The translations under genes were made by a program, and so were the position numbers. Below, piece after piece: positions 50,354 to 59,291 of a stretch of DNA of 64,000 bases. The notes under the pieces were generated by a model. The model ran no database searches. It saw only the letters and a list, made by a program, of their open reading frames with translations, and was not told the DNA's origin. Position 1 is the first letter of the stretch. Every line of letters starts with the position of its first letter. This DNA comes from Bradyrhizobium sp. 132 (GTDB taxonomy: Bacteria > Pseudomonadota > Alphaproteobacteria > Rhizobiales > Xanthobacteraceae), in assembly GCF_023074185.1 (NCBI RefSeq), contig NZ_JADPKY010000177.1, positions 21,646 to 85,645 of the forward strand. Direction: 5' to 3'.

Positions 50354-52771
50354 TTACGATCGTTCCGGCAGCGCATAGGCCCGCACGTAATCGCCTAGCT
50401 TCGTGCCGAACGAGCCGTGGCCGCCATCGACCGTGACGACGTATTGCTTGCCACCGGCGTCATAGGTCATTGGCGTCGACTGGCCGCCGGCGGGAAGGCG
50501 GTCCTGCCAAAGCTGTCTGCCATCGCGAACGTCAAACGCGCGGATGTAGTCATCCATCGTTCCCGTGATGAAGACGACGCCGCCCGCAGTCACGAGCGGA
50601 CCACCCAGCATGGGTACGCCAAGCTTGAACGGCAGGGGCAGCGGGGCCTGATCGCGGATCGTGCCGATGCGGTGCTGCCAGACCACCTTGTGCGTCTTGA
50701 GATCGATCGCTGCGATCTTGCCCCATGGCGGGGCAAGGCAGGGGATGCCGAGCGGCGACAGGAAAATGCCGAGATCGACGCCATAGGGGGCACCGTACAT
50801 CGGCTGCACGCCGAGCTCGGTGCCCGGCGGATGCGCAGCGTTCGGCGCGGCCGGGTTGTCCTTTCCGCGCGGCACCAGGCGCGAGATGAAGGGAATGGAT
50901 TGAGGGTTCGCGATGGCGATCTGGCGCTGCGGATCGACGGCAATGCCGCCCCATTCGAACATGCCGAAGTCTCCGGGAAACACCAGCGTCCCTTGTTCCG
51001 ACGGCGGGGTGAACGGCCCCTCATAGCGCAGGCGCTTGAACTTGATGCGGCAGGCGAGCTGGTCGAACATCGTGCTGCCCCACATCTGCGCGTCGGTCAG
51101 CATGCCGGAGGGGCGGAAGCTCAGCTCCGAAAAAGGCTGGGTTGGCGACAGCCGGTCTCCATTCGCGGCGCCCTGCGGCACCGGCTTTTCCGGCGCGGGC
51201 ACCAACTGACGCCCGTCGCGGCGGTCGAGCACGAAGATGTCGCCGGTCTTCGCCGGGATGTAGATCGCAGGCGTCACGCCGCCGTTAGAGCGCAAATCGA
51301 CCAGACTCGGCTGCGAGGGCATATCCATGTCCCAGAGATCGTGGTGCACGTTCTGGAACGACCAACGCAGTTTGCCGGTCATGACATCGAGCGCAATCAA
51401 GGCCGAATCGTAACGCTCGTTTTCGGGCGAACGGCCGCCGCCCCAGATATCCGGAGAGCTCGAGCCGAGCGGCACGTAGACGAGTCCGAGATTTTCGTCG
51501 ACCGCGGAAATGCTCCACGAATTTGGTGAGCCGGCTGTAAAATGATGCGAGGCCGATGGCATCTCGTTCGGGTCGGGATTGCCGGCATCGAACGCCCAGA
51601 TCAACCGCCCTGAGTAGATGTCGAAGCCACGGATCACGCCCGACGGCACGCGATCGGAATAGTTGTCGATCACCGCTCCGCCGACGATCAGCACCTTGTC
51701 CGTGACGACGGGCGGCGAGGTGCCCTCGTAGAAGCCGAGCGTCTGGATCTCGCTGCCTTGCTTGAGGTCGATCTGTCCTTTGTTGCCGAAGCTCTCGCAA
51801 GGCACGCCGCTCTGCGCATCCAGCGCGAACATCCGTCCGTCGTTCGTCGGTATGAAAATGCGCTCCGCACAATTGCTCGGCGCCGGCGTGCCGTCGGCGG
51901 TCAGCGCGCCGGGCTTGGTGGCGTGATAGGACACGCCGCGGCAGGTCATGTGCTGGAAAGCCTTGTTGTGCTGAACCTGCGGGTCGAACTTCCAGCGCAG
52001 TTTTCCGGTCGCGGCTTCGAGCGCGAACACGATCTGGTGCGGCGAACAGGTGTAGATGAGATCACCGATCTTGAGCGGGGTCGACTGGTTGGTGATCTCG
52101 TCGGGATCGTCCGGGCCCTTGTGGTCGCCGGTGCGGAATTCCCAGGCGAGCTTGAGGTCCTTGACGTTGTCTTTGGTGATCTGGCTCAGCGACGAGAAGC
52201 GCGTGCCGAAGGCGCTGCCGCCATAAGCCGTCCAGTCCTGGCCGGCAGCGGCCGGTGCCGGCGCGGACGAGGCAATGGCGCCCGTTGTGTCGCTCTCTGG
52301 TATGGTGCCTGCAAGATCGTGGCGATCGCTCGTCAGGGAAATGCCGACAACGACGGCCGCAGCGACCAACGCAAGGCCAAGCGCCCATCGCGCGCCGCGC
52401 AAGCGAGGCGCCAGACGGGACGCGATGAAGGGCAGCATCAGCCATAGGCCCAGCGGCGCGAGCACGTCGCCGCGCGGCGCCAACGACCAGAAATCGAGGC
52501 CGACTTCCCAGATCGCCCACGCCATCGTTCCGGCCAGCAGCGCGGCATAAATCCAGAGCGCCTCGGCACGGCGGCGCGCGAGCAGCCAGCTCGTGAGCAG
52601 AAGCATGATGCCCGCGATCAGATAGTAGACGGAGCCACCGAGGGCCGCCAGCCAGGCACCGCCGGCGAGGAGGCCCAGTCCCATGATAGCCACGACCACA
52701 CTGGTGATGGCCAGCAATGGCGCGTCACGGAACCAGTTCGTCGAACGATGTGTCGGAGTCATGATGGTCAC
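50354..52771 (-). CDS. Membrane-bound PQQ-dependent dehydrogenase (glucose/quinate/shikimate type)
   Basis: An 805-residue protein with five N-terminal transmembrane helices (VVAIMGLGLLAGGAWLAALG and others within residues 15-150) and a periplasmic PQQ propeller. SWSISAVDENLGLVYVPLG, NERYDSALIALDVMTGKLRW and VHHDLWDMDMPSQPSLVD match membrane glucose dehydrogenase and quinate dehydrogenase. It would oxidise an aldose or polyol outside the inner membrane and pass electrons to ubiquinone. GTG 52771 overlaps the stop of the cytochrome gene by four bases; ATG 52762 is the other possible start. It is the last gene of the cluster. Confidence 0.9.
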   Translation of the reverse strand: MTIMTPTHRSTNWFRDAPLLAITSVVVAIMGLGLLAGGAWLAALGGSVYYLIAGIMLLLTSWLLARRRAEALWIYAALLAGTMAWAIWEVGLDFWSLAPRGDVLAPLGLWLMLPFIASRLAPRLRGARWALGLALVAAAVVVGISLTSDRHDLAGTIPESDTTGAIASSAPAPAAAGQDWTAYGGSAFGTRFSSLSQITKDNVKDLKLAWEFRTGDHKGPDDPDEITNQSTPLKIGDLIYTCSPHQIVFALEAATGKLRWKFDPQVQHNKAFQHMTCRGVSYHATKPGALTADGTPAPSNCAERIFIPTNDGRMFALDAQSGVPCESFGNKGQIDLKQGSEIQTLGFYEGTSPPVVTDKVLIVGGAVIDNYSDRVPSGVIRGFDIYSGRLIWAFDAGNPDPNEMPSASHHFTAGSPNSWSISAVDENLGLVYVPLGSSSPDIWGGGRSPENERYDSALIALDVMTGKLRWSFQNVHHDLWDMDMPSQPSLVDLRSNGGVTPAIYIPAKTGDIFVLDRRDGRQLVPAPEKPVPQGAANGDRLSPTQPFSELSFRPSGMLTDAQMWGSTMFDQLACRIKFKRLRYEGPFTPPSEQGTLVFPGDFGMFEWGGIAVDPQRQIAIANPQSIPFISRLVPRGKDNPAAPNAAHPPGTELGVQPMYGAPYGVDLGIFLSPLGIPCLAPPWGKIAAIDLKTHKVVWQHRIGTIRDQAPLPLPFKLGVPMLGGPLVTAGGVVFITGTMDDYIRAFDVRDGRQLWQDRLPAGGQSTPMTYDAGGKQYVVTVDGGHGSFGTKLGDYVRAYALPERS

Positions 52772-53142
52772 TTCAGCGTATAGAGAAAGGCCGCGATGTC
52801 CCGCGCGTCCTTCTGCGGGATACCCATCCTCGGCATGGCATTGCCCGGCAATGCCCTCTGTGGATCCTCGATCCAGTCAGCCATGTTGTCCGGCGAGTTC
52901 TGGATGTAGCCGGCGATGTAGGTCCGCGTGCCGATCCGATGCAAGGGCGGGCCGACGTTACCGTCCGCACCGGCAATGCCGGGAATATCGTGACAGGCGC
53001 CGCATTTGTATTGCTTGACGAGGTCAGTGCCACGGCGCGCATCGCCTGTGAAATTGTCCGGGCCCGCAGCCTTGCCTTCGCAGGCGGCGGTTGCCATGGC
53101 CAGCAGCGAGGCGGCTAACAATCGTGTGCCCGAACTCACCAT
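52768..53142 (-). CDS. Small c-type cytochrome
   Basis: A 124-residue mono-heme cytochrome. CGACH (C47, C50, H51) binds heme and MPRMG near residue 105 supplies the axial methionine. The N-terminus has a signal with an LAMATAAC end, so it may be a lipoprotein (Cys21). It sits between a larger cytochrome c gene (20-base gap) and the membrane quinoprotein gene (four-base overlap). It is a probable electron carrier for the quinoproteins. Confidence 0.92.
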   Translation of the reverse strand: MVSSGTRLLAASLLAMATAACEGKAAGPDNFTGDARRGTDLVKQYKCGACHDIPGIAGADGNVGPPLHRIGTRTYIAGYIQNSPDNMADWIEDPQRALPGNAMPRMGIPQKDARDIAAFLYTLK

Positions 53143-53162
53143 CGGCTGCTCCGCTTTACCGG

Positions 53163-53801
53163 TCAGGGCTTTTGGCCGAAATTGAAAGTCTTGGTGGCGG
53201 ACCAGGGATCTGTCGTCGAGACCTGCTCGGTCGGGACTTGCTCCATTTCAGGCGACAGTGGGTTCGCCGAGAAAGTCCGGCCCCATTGATGGCTCGGCTC
53301 GTTGCTGATCTTGCCGATATAGGTGACGAGGTCCCAGATCACGCTGTCAGGCAGCACGCTGCCCCAGGCCGGCATTCCGTTCGGCCGTCCCTGATAGATC
53401 GAGAGATAGATGTTTTCGGGCTGCGAGCCGTAGGTAAAGGTGTTGTTGCTCAGCGCCGGCCCCATGCCGCCGCCGCCATTGGGCGCGTGGCAGCCGACGC
53501 AGTTGAAGTTGACGTAGTAGGTCATGCCGCGCTGCTCCGCATTGGGATCGCCTTGCACGGGGTTCTTGATTTGCGGCGGATCGGGTTGCGCGCCCGGGAA
53601 GAGGGTGGTGACCGGGACTTGCATGAATACGCCTGGCCTGCCATTGCCGACACTGCCACCGAAATTCGGGCGTGAAGCCAGCGTCGGCATCTGCGCCTCC
53701 TGCGACTGCGGCAGTGTCTGTTGGGCAAGTCCGGCGCCGTTCGGCACGGCGGCCAGCAGCAACGATAGGGCGCTCGCGCGCAGGGCTGGAGCAGACATCA
53801 C
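53163..53801 (-). CDS. c-type cytochrome of the quinoprotein cluster
   Basis: A 212-residue periplasmic protein with a signal peptide and one heme site, CVGCH (C101, C104, H105). MPAWGSVLPDSVIWDLVTYI carries the likely axial methionine and is a motif common to XoxG/quinoprotein-linked cytochromes. Its start overlaps the stop of the binding-protein gene by four bases, so the two are translationally coupled. It is the likely direct electron acceptor of the alcohol dehydrogenase two genes upstream. Confidence 0.9.
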   Translation of the reverse strand: MMSAPALRASALSLLLAAVPNGAGLAQQTLPQSQEAQMPTLASRPNFGGSVGNGRPGVFMQVPVTTLFPGAQPDPPQIKNPVQGDPNAEQRGMTYYVNFNCVGCHAPNGGGGMGPALSNNTFTYGSQPENIYLSIYQGRPNGMPAWGSVLPDSVIWDLVTYIGKISNEPSHQWGRTFSANPLSPEMEQVPTEQVSTTDPWSATKTFNFGQKP

Positions 53802-54637
53802 TCATGTCCTCCGGACGCCGTGACCGGCCTGTCAACCAGCGGCACCCCGTAACTTCGCAGCAGCGAGGTGATCTCGGGTCGATGGCCGTCGATGAACGCA
53901 TTCAGCCGGTCGCGCAGGGCGTCGTCGCCTTTGCGCACGCCCATGGAGATGGCGAACTGGAACTGCTGGGGCGCAAAGCGCTCGTAGTCCTGGATCGGCG
54001 TGACAGTCAGCGGCACGGCTGAGCGCTGCGCGAAATAGCCGGCCAGCGGCCCCCAGACGGCGGCGACATCGATCCCGCCGCTTTCGACCGCTTCGATCAG
54101 GCGCGCCGGCGGATCGGCCTGGCGATAGTCGCCGTAAATCGAGTAGCCGCGGACATTGTCGACAATGCCCTGTTCGCCGAGCGCCTGCGCGGGCGGTGGA
54201 TTGTTGCCGTCGTCGCCGATCAGATGCACGCCGATCACGAGGCGATGCAAGCGCGGGTCGAGCAGCGACGAAAGATCGAGGTGCTGGTCCTGCCGCGTGA
54301 CGAACACGTAACTCGATCGATAATAGGGCTTGGTCGTCTCGGCGAGATCATAGCCGGACGGCACACCCATGACGACGTCGCATTTGCCGGCTTTCAGTGT
54401 GTTGCGGATGAAGCCGCGGCGCTGCGCCCACCAGGTGTATTGCACCTGCTTGCCGAGGTCTTCGGCCACCATCGCTGCAAGCTTATTTTCAAATCCAGCC
54501 TCGGCGCTGTTCGAGAATGGCAGATTGTTCGGATCGGCACAGACGCGAAATTCACCATCCGCCGTTGCGGCCGCAGCGGTTGAGAGCCCGAGCAGGATGA
54601 CGAGGGGGATGACGGAATAACTATTTCGCAGGCGCAT
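53798..54637 (-). CDS. Quinoprotein-associated periplasmic binding protein (XoxJ/MoxJ-like)
   Basis: A 279-residue exported protein of the type II periplasmic binding fold. Signal peptide SYSVIPLVILLGLSTAAAAT; then FRVCADPNNLPFSNSAEAGF and KAGKCDVVMGVPSGYDLAE, both typical of the quinoprotein dehydrogenase-associated binding-protein family. XoxJ is thought to help mature or activate methanol dehydrogenases. ATG 54637 overlaps the dehydrogenase gene by 17 bases and is preceded by GAGGGC. A longer in-frame extension lies antisense-like within that gene and is rejected. Confidence 0.88.
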   Translation of the reverse strand: MRLRNSYSVIPLVILLGLSTAAAATADGEFRVCADPNNLPFSNSAEAGFENKLAAMVAEDLGKQVQYTWWAQRRGFIRNTLKAGKCDVVMGVPSGYDLAETTKPYYRSSYVFVTRQDQHLDLSSLLDPRLHRLVIGVHLIGDDGNNPPPAQALGEQGIVDNVRGYSIYGDYRQADPPARLIEAVESGGIDVAAVWGPLAGYFAQRSAVPLTVTPIQDYERFAPQQFQFAISMGVRKGDDALRDRLNAFIDGHRPEITSLLRSYGVPLVDRPVTASGGHE

Positions 54638-56456
54638 GGCTGGTGCCCTCACCATTCGCGCCGCCGAGCTTGAACACCAGCAGCTCGCTCCCGCCGGCGG
54701 TATAGAACGGCAAATCCTGCGTCGCACCGGTAAAGCCAAGGGCGCTGTTGCGCACCCGCGGATCGACCTCGGCGTTCGCCACCACCCCCGGCCAGCCGCC
54801 GACGCCCGAAAGGATCGCGATGTATTGCTGTCCGTCGGACCCGCGATAGGAGATCGGCTGGCCGATGAACCCGGAGCCGGCACGGAATTGCCAGAGCACG
54901 CGCCCATCCTTCGCATCCACCACTTTGAACAAGCGATCCATGGTGCCGTAGAACGCGACATCCCCAGCTGTCACCAGCGCGCCGCTCCAGACCGGCAGCT
55001 TTTCGTGGATCTCCCAGACCTTCTTGCGCGCGACGAGATCCCACGCCATGAACTCGCCGCGATACCCGCCGGGGCCGGCATACATGTCGACGTCGGCGCC
55101 GACATAGGGCGTGCCGGCGATGTAGCCGACTTGAGAAGCCTTGAAGCTCATACAGAGGTGCTGGTGCGGCACGTAGAGGAGTTTTGTGCGCGGTGACCAC
55201 GCCGTCGGCTGCCAATCCTTGACGCCGGGCGCGCTCGGGCAGATGTTCTCGACCGTCTTGCCGATAAGCGGCGTCTTCTCCTCGTTCGGGATGATCTTGC
55301 CGGTCTTCAGATCGACGCCCTTGTAGGTGTTGACGAAATCATACGCGTCCGCCGAGATCACTTCGCCGGTGGCGCGGTCCATGACGTACATGTAGCCGTT
55401 GCGGCCGGGATGGATCAGCACCTTGCGCGGCTGGCCATTCAGTTCGAGGTCGACGAGCACGTTCTCGTTGATCTCGTCGTGGTCGAACAGATCGTGCGGG
55501 TTGACCTGGTAGGCCCATTTGGCGCGCCCAGTGTCGGGGTCGCGGGCAAAGATTGTGGTGCTCCAGAGATTGTCGCCGCTGCGCTGGTTCGCGTTCCAGG
55601 GACTTGGATTGGCAGTACCGTAGTAGATCAGGTTCAGATCGGGATCGTAGGAGATCCAGCCCCAGACCGTGCCGCCGCCGACCTGCCAGCGGTCGGCGGG
55701 CCAGGTCTTCACGCCGAGATCCTGGCCTTTGAGATTATCGTAGAACGGCTTGAAGTCGTCGCCGATCAGCACGTCCTTGTCAGGACCGGTCGAATAGGCA
55801 CGCCAAGCGATAGCTCCGGTGTTCTCGTCGAGCGCGGTCACCCAGCCGCGCACGCCCAGTTCGCCGCCGCTGTTGCCGACGAGAATCTTTCCTTTCACCA
55901 CGATGGGAGCCATCGTGATCGTTTCGCCCTTGTTGATCTCGCCGAGCTTCGTGTGCCAAAGCTCTTTGCCGGTCTTGGCATCGATGGCTACGGTGTGGTT
56001 ATCGAGCGTGTTGAGGAAGACCTTGCCATTGTCGAAGGCGAGTCCGCGATTGACGACATCGCAACAGGCAACGCCCGCGGCAGCGGGCTCCGGCTTCGGT
56101 GCGTAGGACCATTTCAATTCACCGGTCGTGGCATCGAGTGCGAACACACGGTTGGGATAGGGGCCCGCATAGGGGCCGACCACATACATGGTGCCGTCCA
56201 CCACGAGCGGCGCCGCCTCCTGGCCTCGATCGGCGCCGACCGAGAACGTCCACGCAAGCTGGAGGCGCGAAGCATTGGTGGCGTTGATCTGGTCGAGTTC
56301 GCTGTAGCGAGTGTTGGCGTAGTCGCGCGCCGCCATGGGCCATTGGCCCGGGTCCTTCATGCGGCTGGCCAGATCGGTTTGTGCCGAGGCGGACGACAGC
56401 AATGCGCAGGACGCGCAAACGACACTCAGCGACCGCGTAAGGCCACGCACTAACAT
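54621..56456 (-). CDS. PQQ-dependent alcohol dehydrogenase, lanthanide-type
   Basis: A 611-residue periplasmic propeller enzyme. The adjacent cysteines C131-C132 (GVACCDVVNRG) form the PQQ-stacking disulfide. Metal ligands are E199 (GGELG), N283 (ANPSPWN) and catalytic D325 (HDLFDHDEIN). Two residues on is D327. In methanol dehydrogenases this extra aspartate marks XoxF/ExaF-type enzymes that use lanthanides, while calcium MxaF has alanine there. Alcohols are the probable substrates; which ones is unclear. The signal peptide is at residues 8-26. It is followed by XoxJ-like and cytochrome genes, the standard partners. Confidence 0.9.
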   Translation of the reverse strand: MLVRGLTRSLSVVCASCALLSSASAQTDLASRMKDPGQWPMAARDYANTRYSELDQINATNASRLQLAWTFSVGADRGQEAAPLVVDGTMYVVGPYAGPYPNRVFALDATTGELKWSYAPKPEPAAAGVACCDVVNRGLAFDNGKVFLNTLDNHTVAIDAKTGKELWHTKLGEINKGETITMAPIVVKGKILVGNSGGELGVRGWVTALDENTGAIAWRAYSTGPDKDVLIGDDFKPFYDNLKGQDLGVKTWPADRWQVGGGTVWGWISYDPDLNLIYYGTANPSPWNANQRSGDNLWSTTIFARDPDTGRAKWAYQVNPHDLFDHDEINENVLVDLELNGQPRKVLIHPGRNGYMYVMDRATGEVISADAYDFVNTYKGVDLKTGKIIPNEEKTPLIGKTVENICPSAPGVKDWQPTAWSPRTKLLYVPHQHLCMSFKASQVGYIAGTPYVGADVDMYAGPGGYRGEFMAWDLVARKKVWEIHEKLPVWSGALVTAGDVAFYGTMDRLFKVVDAKDGRVLWQFRAGSGFIGQPISYRGSDGQQYIAILSGVGGWPGVVANAEVDPRVRNSALGFTGATQDLPFYTAGGSELLVFKLGGANGEGTSHAPAK

Positions 56457-56566
56457 TTGTCAAGATCTCCACGGCGGTGATGGGACCGTGCCGCGTTGCA
56501 GGTCGGCTTGCGAACGTACAAACGTTGCGCCTCCGCTTGGTTCCAAAGTCCGACGTTGACGGAGCG

Positions 56567-57358
56567 CTATCTCACCACATTGCCCGAAACGCCCGCGCCG
56601 AGATCTACCGCGATCTGATCCTCCTTGCCGTTGCACTTGGGGTGACCAAATCCCGACGGACTTTTGCCGTCAGGCCCGATGTCGTAGATGATCGCGTCTT
56701 TCATGTTCGGGCTGACGCCGGCCGGCACGCGGTCAAGTCCGAGCAAGTGACGCACGCGCCAGGCGACGTTGTGATCGGCGCAGGAACTGTCACCGCTGAC
56801 GCCTAGCGCACCGGCGACGCCGTTGCCGTCGTAGAGTGCCAGCCCGCCTCCGAAGACGATCACGCCGCCGACAGGCCTGCCGACCATCGGATCGTGGGGC
56901 GTCCCGAATTCGTCCGGAGTGCCGGCGTACAGAACCTCCGGGGATGGAGGGTTGCTGAGAGCCGCGCCGAACAGGAATCCGCCAGGTTGCGCGCCCGCGT
57001 AGAGATTGGCCGTGGCCATCGCCTTGTCCTTCAGGCTGAACGCATTGGCAGTATTGGCCTTTTCGGCTGCGATCGCACGGCTGCCAAGCCACTGATCATC
57101 GGCCTTGCGGCCGCTGTAGGCGACTGCGCAGACAACACCCTGTCGATTGACGACAGCAGCCCATTCGTTGTTGTCGAGGCCTCCGTTGCTCGGGCCGCCG
57201 CCCGGCTTGACGCTCTTCTTGAGGATATCTGCGAGCTTGTCATGGTCGACCGGGCACGACATGCCTGGCTGGGGTTGGTCCTGCGCGTTCAAAACTGCAG
57301 GCAACAAGAATGCCGCGGTCAAGATAGCCGTTGCCGCCATGACGGATCGTTTTTCCAT
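56567..57358 (-). CDS. Exported GlcG/HbpS-family protein
   Basis: A 263-residue protein with a signal peptide (MAATAILTAAFLLPAVLNAQ) and a GlcG/HbpS (DUF336) domain: NEWAAVVNRQGVVCAVAYSG, then AIAAEKANTANAFS, and PVGGVIVFGGGLALYDG. HbpS-type members bind heme and respond to redox stress; others bind corrins or are chaperones. In this cluster it might store heme or sense PQQ or heme for the cytochromes; this is inference. Extra cysteines (SCPVDHD, SCADHN, PKCNGKED) could form disulfides. It is 110 bases upstream of the alcohol dehydrogenase start. Confidence 0.82.
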   Translation of the reverse strand: MEKRSVMAATAILTAAFLLPAVLNAQDQPQPGMSCPVDHDKLADILKKSVKPGGGPSNGGLDNNEWAAVVNRQGVVCAVAYSGRKADDQWLGSRAIAAEKANTANAFSLKDKAMATANLYAGAQPGGFLFGAALSNPPSPEVLYAGTPDEFGTPHDPMVGRPVGGVIVFGGGLALYDGNGVAGALGVSGDSSCADHNVAWRVRHLLGLDRVPAGVSPNMKDAIIYDIGPDGKSPSGFGHPKCNGKEDQIAVDLGAGVSGNVVR

Positions 57359-57430
57359 GTGGCCTCCGTGGAGTGTCGCAATCGGCAGGCGAACGTTCGA
57401 GGAGAAGTGGCGGTTCCTATGCAGCGTCGC

Positions 57431-58354
57431 TCAGCCCGGATGTTGAACGAGCGGCAGGTGGGAGTGGCCATCGTTCGCAGTCAGCCACCGGTGAGCAAAG
57501 AACAACGCCGCTCCTGTGTAGAGTATGCCCATCGGCACCCACATGAGGATGCCGGCGAGCTGTTGGTCTTCCAGCGGCGAGAGGCCGAATTCGCCCGCGA
57601 GGGCGCCCTGGCCCGGGATCCAGAGCCGCGTCGACACAGTCAGCAAGGCCCCGAGCACGCCGGAATGCAGGATGGTGATGAACAGGCAGGCGACCGCGAT
57701 GCCGTCGCGAATTCGGATGCTGCGGCCCTGGCCCCGACCGTGCAGCAGCACCCACCAGAACAAGAGCGCGGTCGCAAAAAAGCTGATGTGCTGGAGGCGA
57801 TGGACCGCGGAATTCTCCAGTGCCCAGGCGTAGAGGGGTGGTGCATGCCAGATCCACAGCGCTGCGCCGTGGAGAATGGTCGCGCTCATGGGGTGGCTCA
57901 CAAAACGCCACGGCCACGCCAGCACCGGCAGATTGAGCATGCGACCCGCCGCCGGGCGAAGCCCGGCTGGCAGGCTCCACAGCAGCGGGCCATTGATCCG
58001 GGCGAACGCCATCAGCGGTGCCGCGACGACCATGAGCAGTTCGTGCTCGACCATATGCGCAGTGAACAGGCGCTCGCCGAGCCAGTGCAGGGGGGAGGTC
58101 ACGGCAAGAGCTGCGACCAGCCATCCGGTCCAGAACGCCGCGACCTGGCGGAAGCTGACGCCGCGGCCGCCTCCCGCATGGTGCCAGAGCCGCTGCGTTC
58201 CAACATAGAAGCCGATCCCCACCGCGTAGAGCGGGGCCATCAGCCAAGGGTCGTAGCTCCACAGCGAGCCGGGATCGACATCCGATAGTCCGTGCGCATC
58301 GGCCCGACCCGCGAGCAGGGCAAGCAGCAGTGCTGCAAAGCTCAGCGCAGGCAT
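57431..58354 (-). CDS. ctaG: CtaG-type (caa3) cytochrome oxidase assembly protein
   Basis: A 307-residue membrane protein with about seven helices. The sequence HMVEHELLMVVAAPLMAF and the AALWIWHAPPLYAWAL and HRLQHISFFATALLFWW blocks match the caa3_CtaG family, first known in Bacillus, which delivers copper to CuB of the caa3 oxidase. It is unrelated to alphaproteobacterial Cox11, although both are called CtaG. A signal-like N-terminus ends with GRADAHGLSD. ATG 58354 overlaps the preceding gene by 13 bases. Confidence 0.9.
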   Translation of the reverse strand: MPALSFAALLLALLAGRADAHGLSDVDPGSLWSYDPWLMAPLYAVGIGFYVGTQRLWHHAGGGRGVSFRQVAAFWTGWLVAALAVTSPLHWLGERLFTAHMVEHELLMVVAAPLMAFARINGPLLWSLPAGLRPAAGRMLNLPVLAWPWRFVSHPMSATILHGAALWIWHAPPLYAWALENSAVHRLQHISFFATALLFWWVLLHGRGQGRSIRIRDGIAVACLFITILHSGVLGALLTVSTRLWIPGQGALAGEFGLSPLEDQQLAGILMWVPMGILYTGAALFFAHRWLTANDGHSHLPLVQHPG

Positions 58355-58695
58355 GGGCTGATCATGAGCGACGCGGCGAGCTGGTTCGCAATCACCAGCG
58401 CGAACAGCACGCCGGAGCCGACGCCGAGCCAGGCCATGAACGTTCTGGGCCCGCCACCCCGCGCATCCGTCCATCCAGCCTCCGCGTTGCGCCGAACCGC
58501 ACGGGCCGAAATCAGCGCGCCTGCAAGCGAGACGATAGCGAGAATCGCGCTCACAATCGCGCCGCTCGTCCTGGTCTTTTCGCAGGAGAAATGCTCGATG
58601 ACGTAGACGCCTTGCAAATTGATGGCCCACGCGATGGGCCCGAGCGCAACGCCGGCCCAGTAAAGCAACCTGGAATGTCCGTCAGCTTCGGTCAT
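58342..58695 (-). CDS. Small three-helix membrane protein of the oxidase cluster
   Basis: A 117-residue protein with three transmembrane segments (LYWAGVALGPIAWAINLQGVY; AIVSAILAIVSLAGALIS; FMAWLGVGSGVLFALVIAN). It has one cysteine in HFSCEKTRTSG. Four-base overlap with subunit III ahead and 13-base overlap with ctaG behind show it is part of the operon. It might be an oxidase accessory subunit or assembly factor; unknown. Confidence 0.78.
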   Translation of the reverse strand: MTEADGHSRLLYWAGVALGPIAWAINLQGVYVIEHFSCEKTRTSGAIVSAILAIVSLAGALISARAVRRNAEAGWTDARGGGPRTFMAWLGVGSGVLFALVIANQLAASLMISPCLR

Positions 58696-59291
58696 AGGCG
58701 CGGTATCCAATCGAGCAGGACGTAAAGCGGCAGCCAGGCGAGCACGACGAAGTTCCAATAGAACACGTTGTCGGTCACGTCGCTGAAGCGGCGCGGTTTC
58801 GCATGGCGCGTGAACATCAGTACGGCCAGTACGACCGTGTCGCCGACATCGGTGGCAAGGTGGGTCGTGTGCAGTCCCAGAATGAGCCACACGATCGAGC
58901 CGTAGGCGGAATTATCCCAACGGGTGTTGAGATGTGCGAATTCGAAGCCGCGCAGCACCAGAAGCGCGATGCCGATCGCGGCCATCACGATCAGGCAAAT
59001 GCGGACCTTTGCGAGATCCTGCCGATGCGCCACACGGCTGGTATATTCGTTGGGTATGATGCTGAGCAGATAGATCACGGTCTCGGCCGTGCCCGGCCAG
59101 AGATCGGGCGGCGAGGCGCCGATCGGCCAAGTTGGGTTGACGGCGTAGAGGTAGAGATAGGCGCCGATGGCAATGGCAAAGCCCATGCCTTCGAGCGCCA
59201 TAAAGCCCATGGCGCCCCACCACGGTCCGCTGCGTGGGCCGTAACCGTAAGTCGGCAGTTCAGCGACATTGCGGACGATGGTCTGTCTCAC
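58692..59291 (-). CDS. ctaE: Cytochrome c oxidase subunit III
   Basis: A 199-residue protein with five transmembrane helices. MGFMALEGMGFAIAIGAYLY, RGFEFAHLNTRWDNSAYGS, and LGLHTTHLATDVGDTVVL match CoxC/CtaE; the last two are the conserved E and HH-type sites. It is shorter than the seven-helix mitochondrial-type subunit III because the first two helices are carried by the end of subunit I, as in Bacillus caa3. GTG 59291 overlaps the subunit I stop by four bases. Confidence 0.9.
   Translation of the reverse strand: MRQTIVRNVAELPTYGYGPRSGPWWGAMGFMALEGMGFAIAIGAYLYLYAVNPTWPIGASPPDLWPGTAETVIYLLSIIPNEYTSRVAHRQDLAKVRICLIVMAAIGIALLVLRGFEFAHLNTRWDNSAYGSIVWLILGLHTTHLATDVGDTVVLAVLMFTRHAKPRRFSDVTDNVFYWNFVVLAWLPLYVLLDWIPRL

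Noticed and set aside
55410..56453. 347-codon plus-strand frame
   Set aside because: It is antisense to the alcohol dehydrogenase, which has full metal and PQQ motifs.
56894..58288. 464-codon plus-strand frame
   Set aside because: It runs antisense to the GlcG-like gene and ctaG and has the Arg/Gln/Asp bias of shadow frames.
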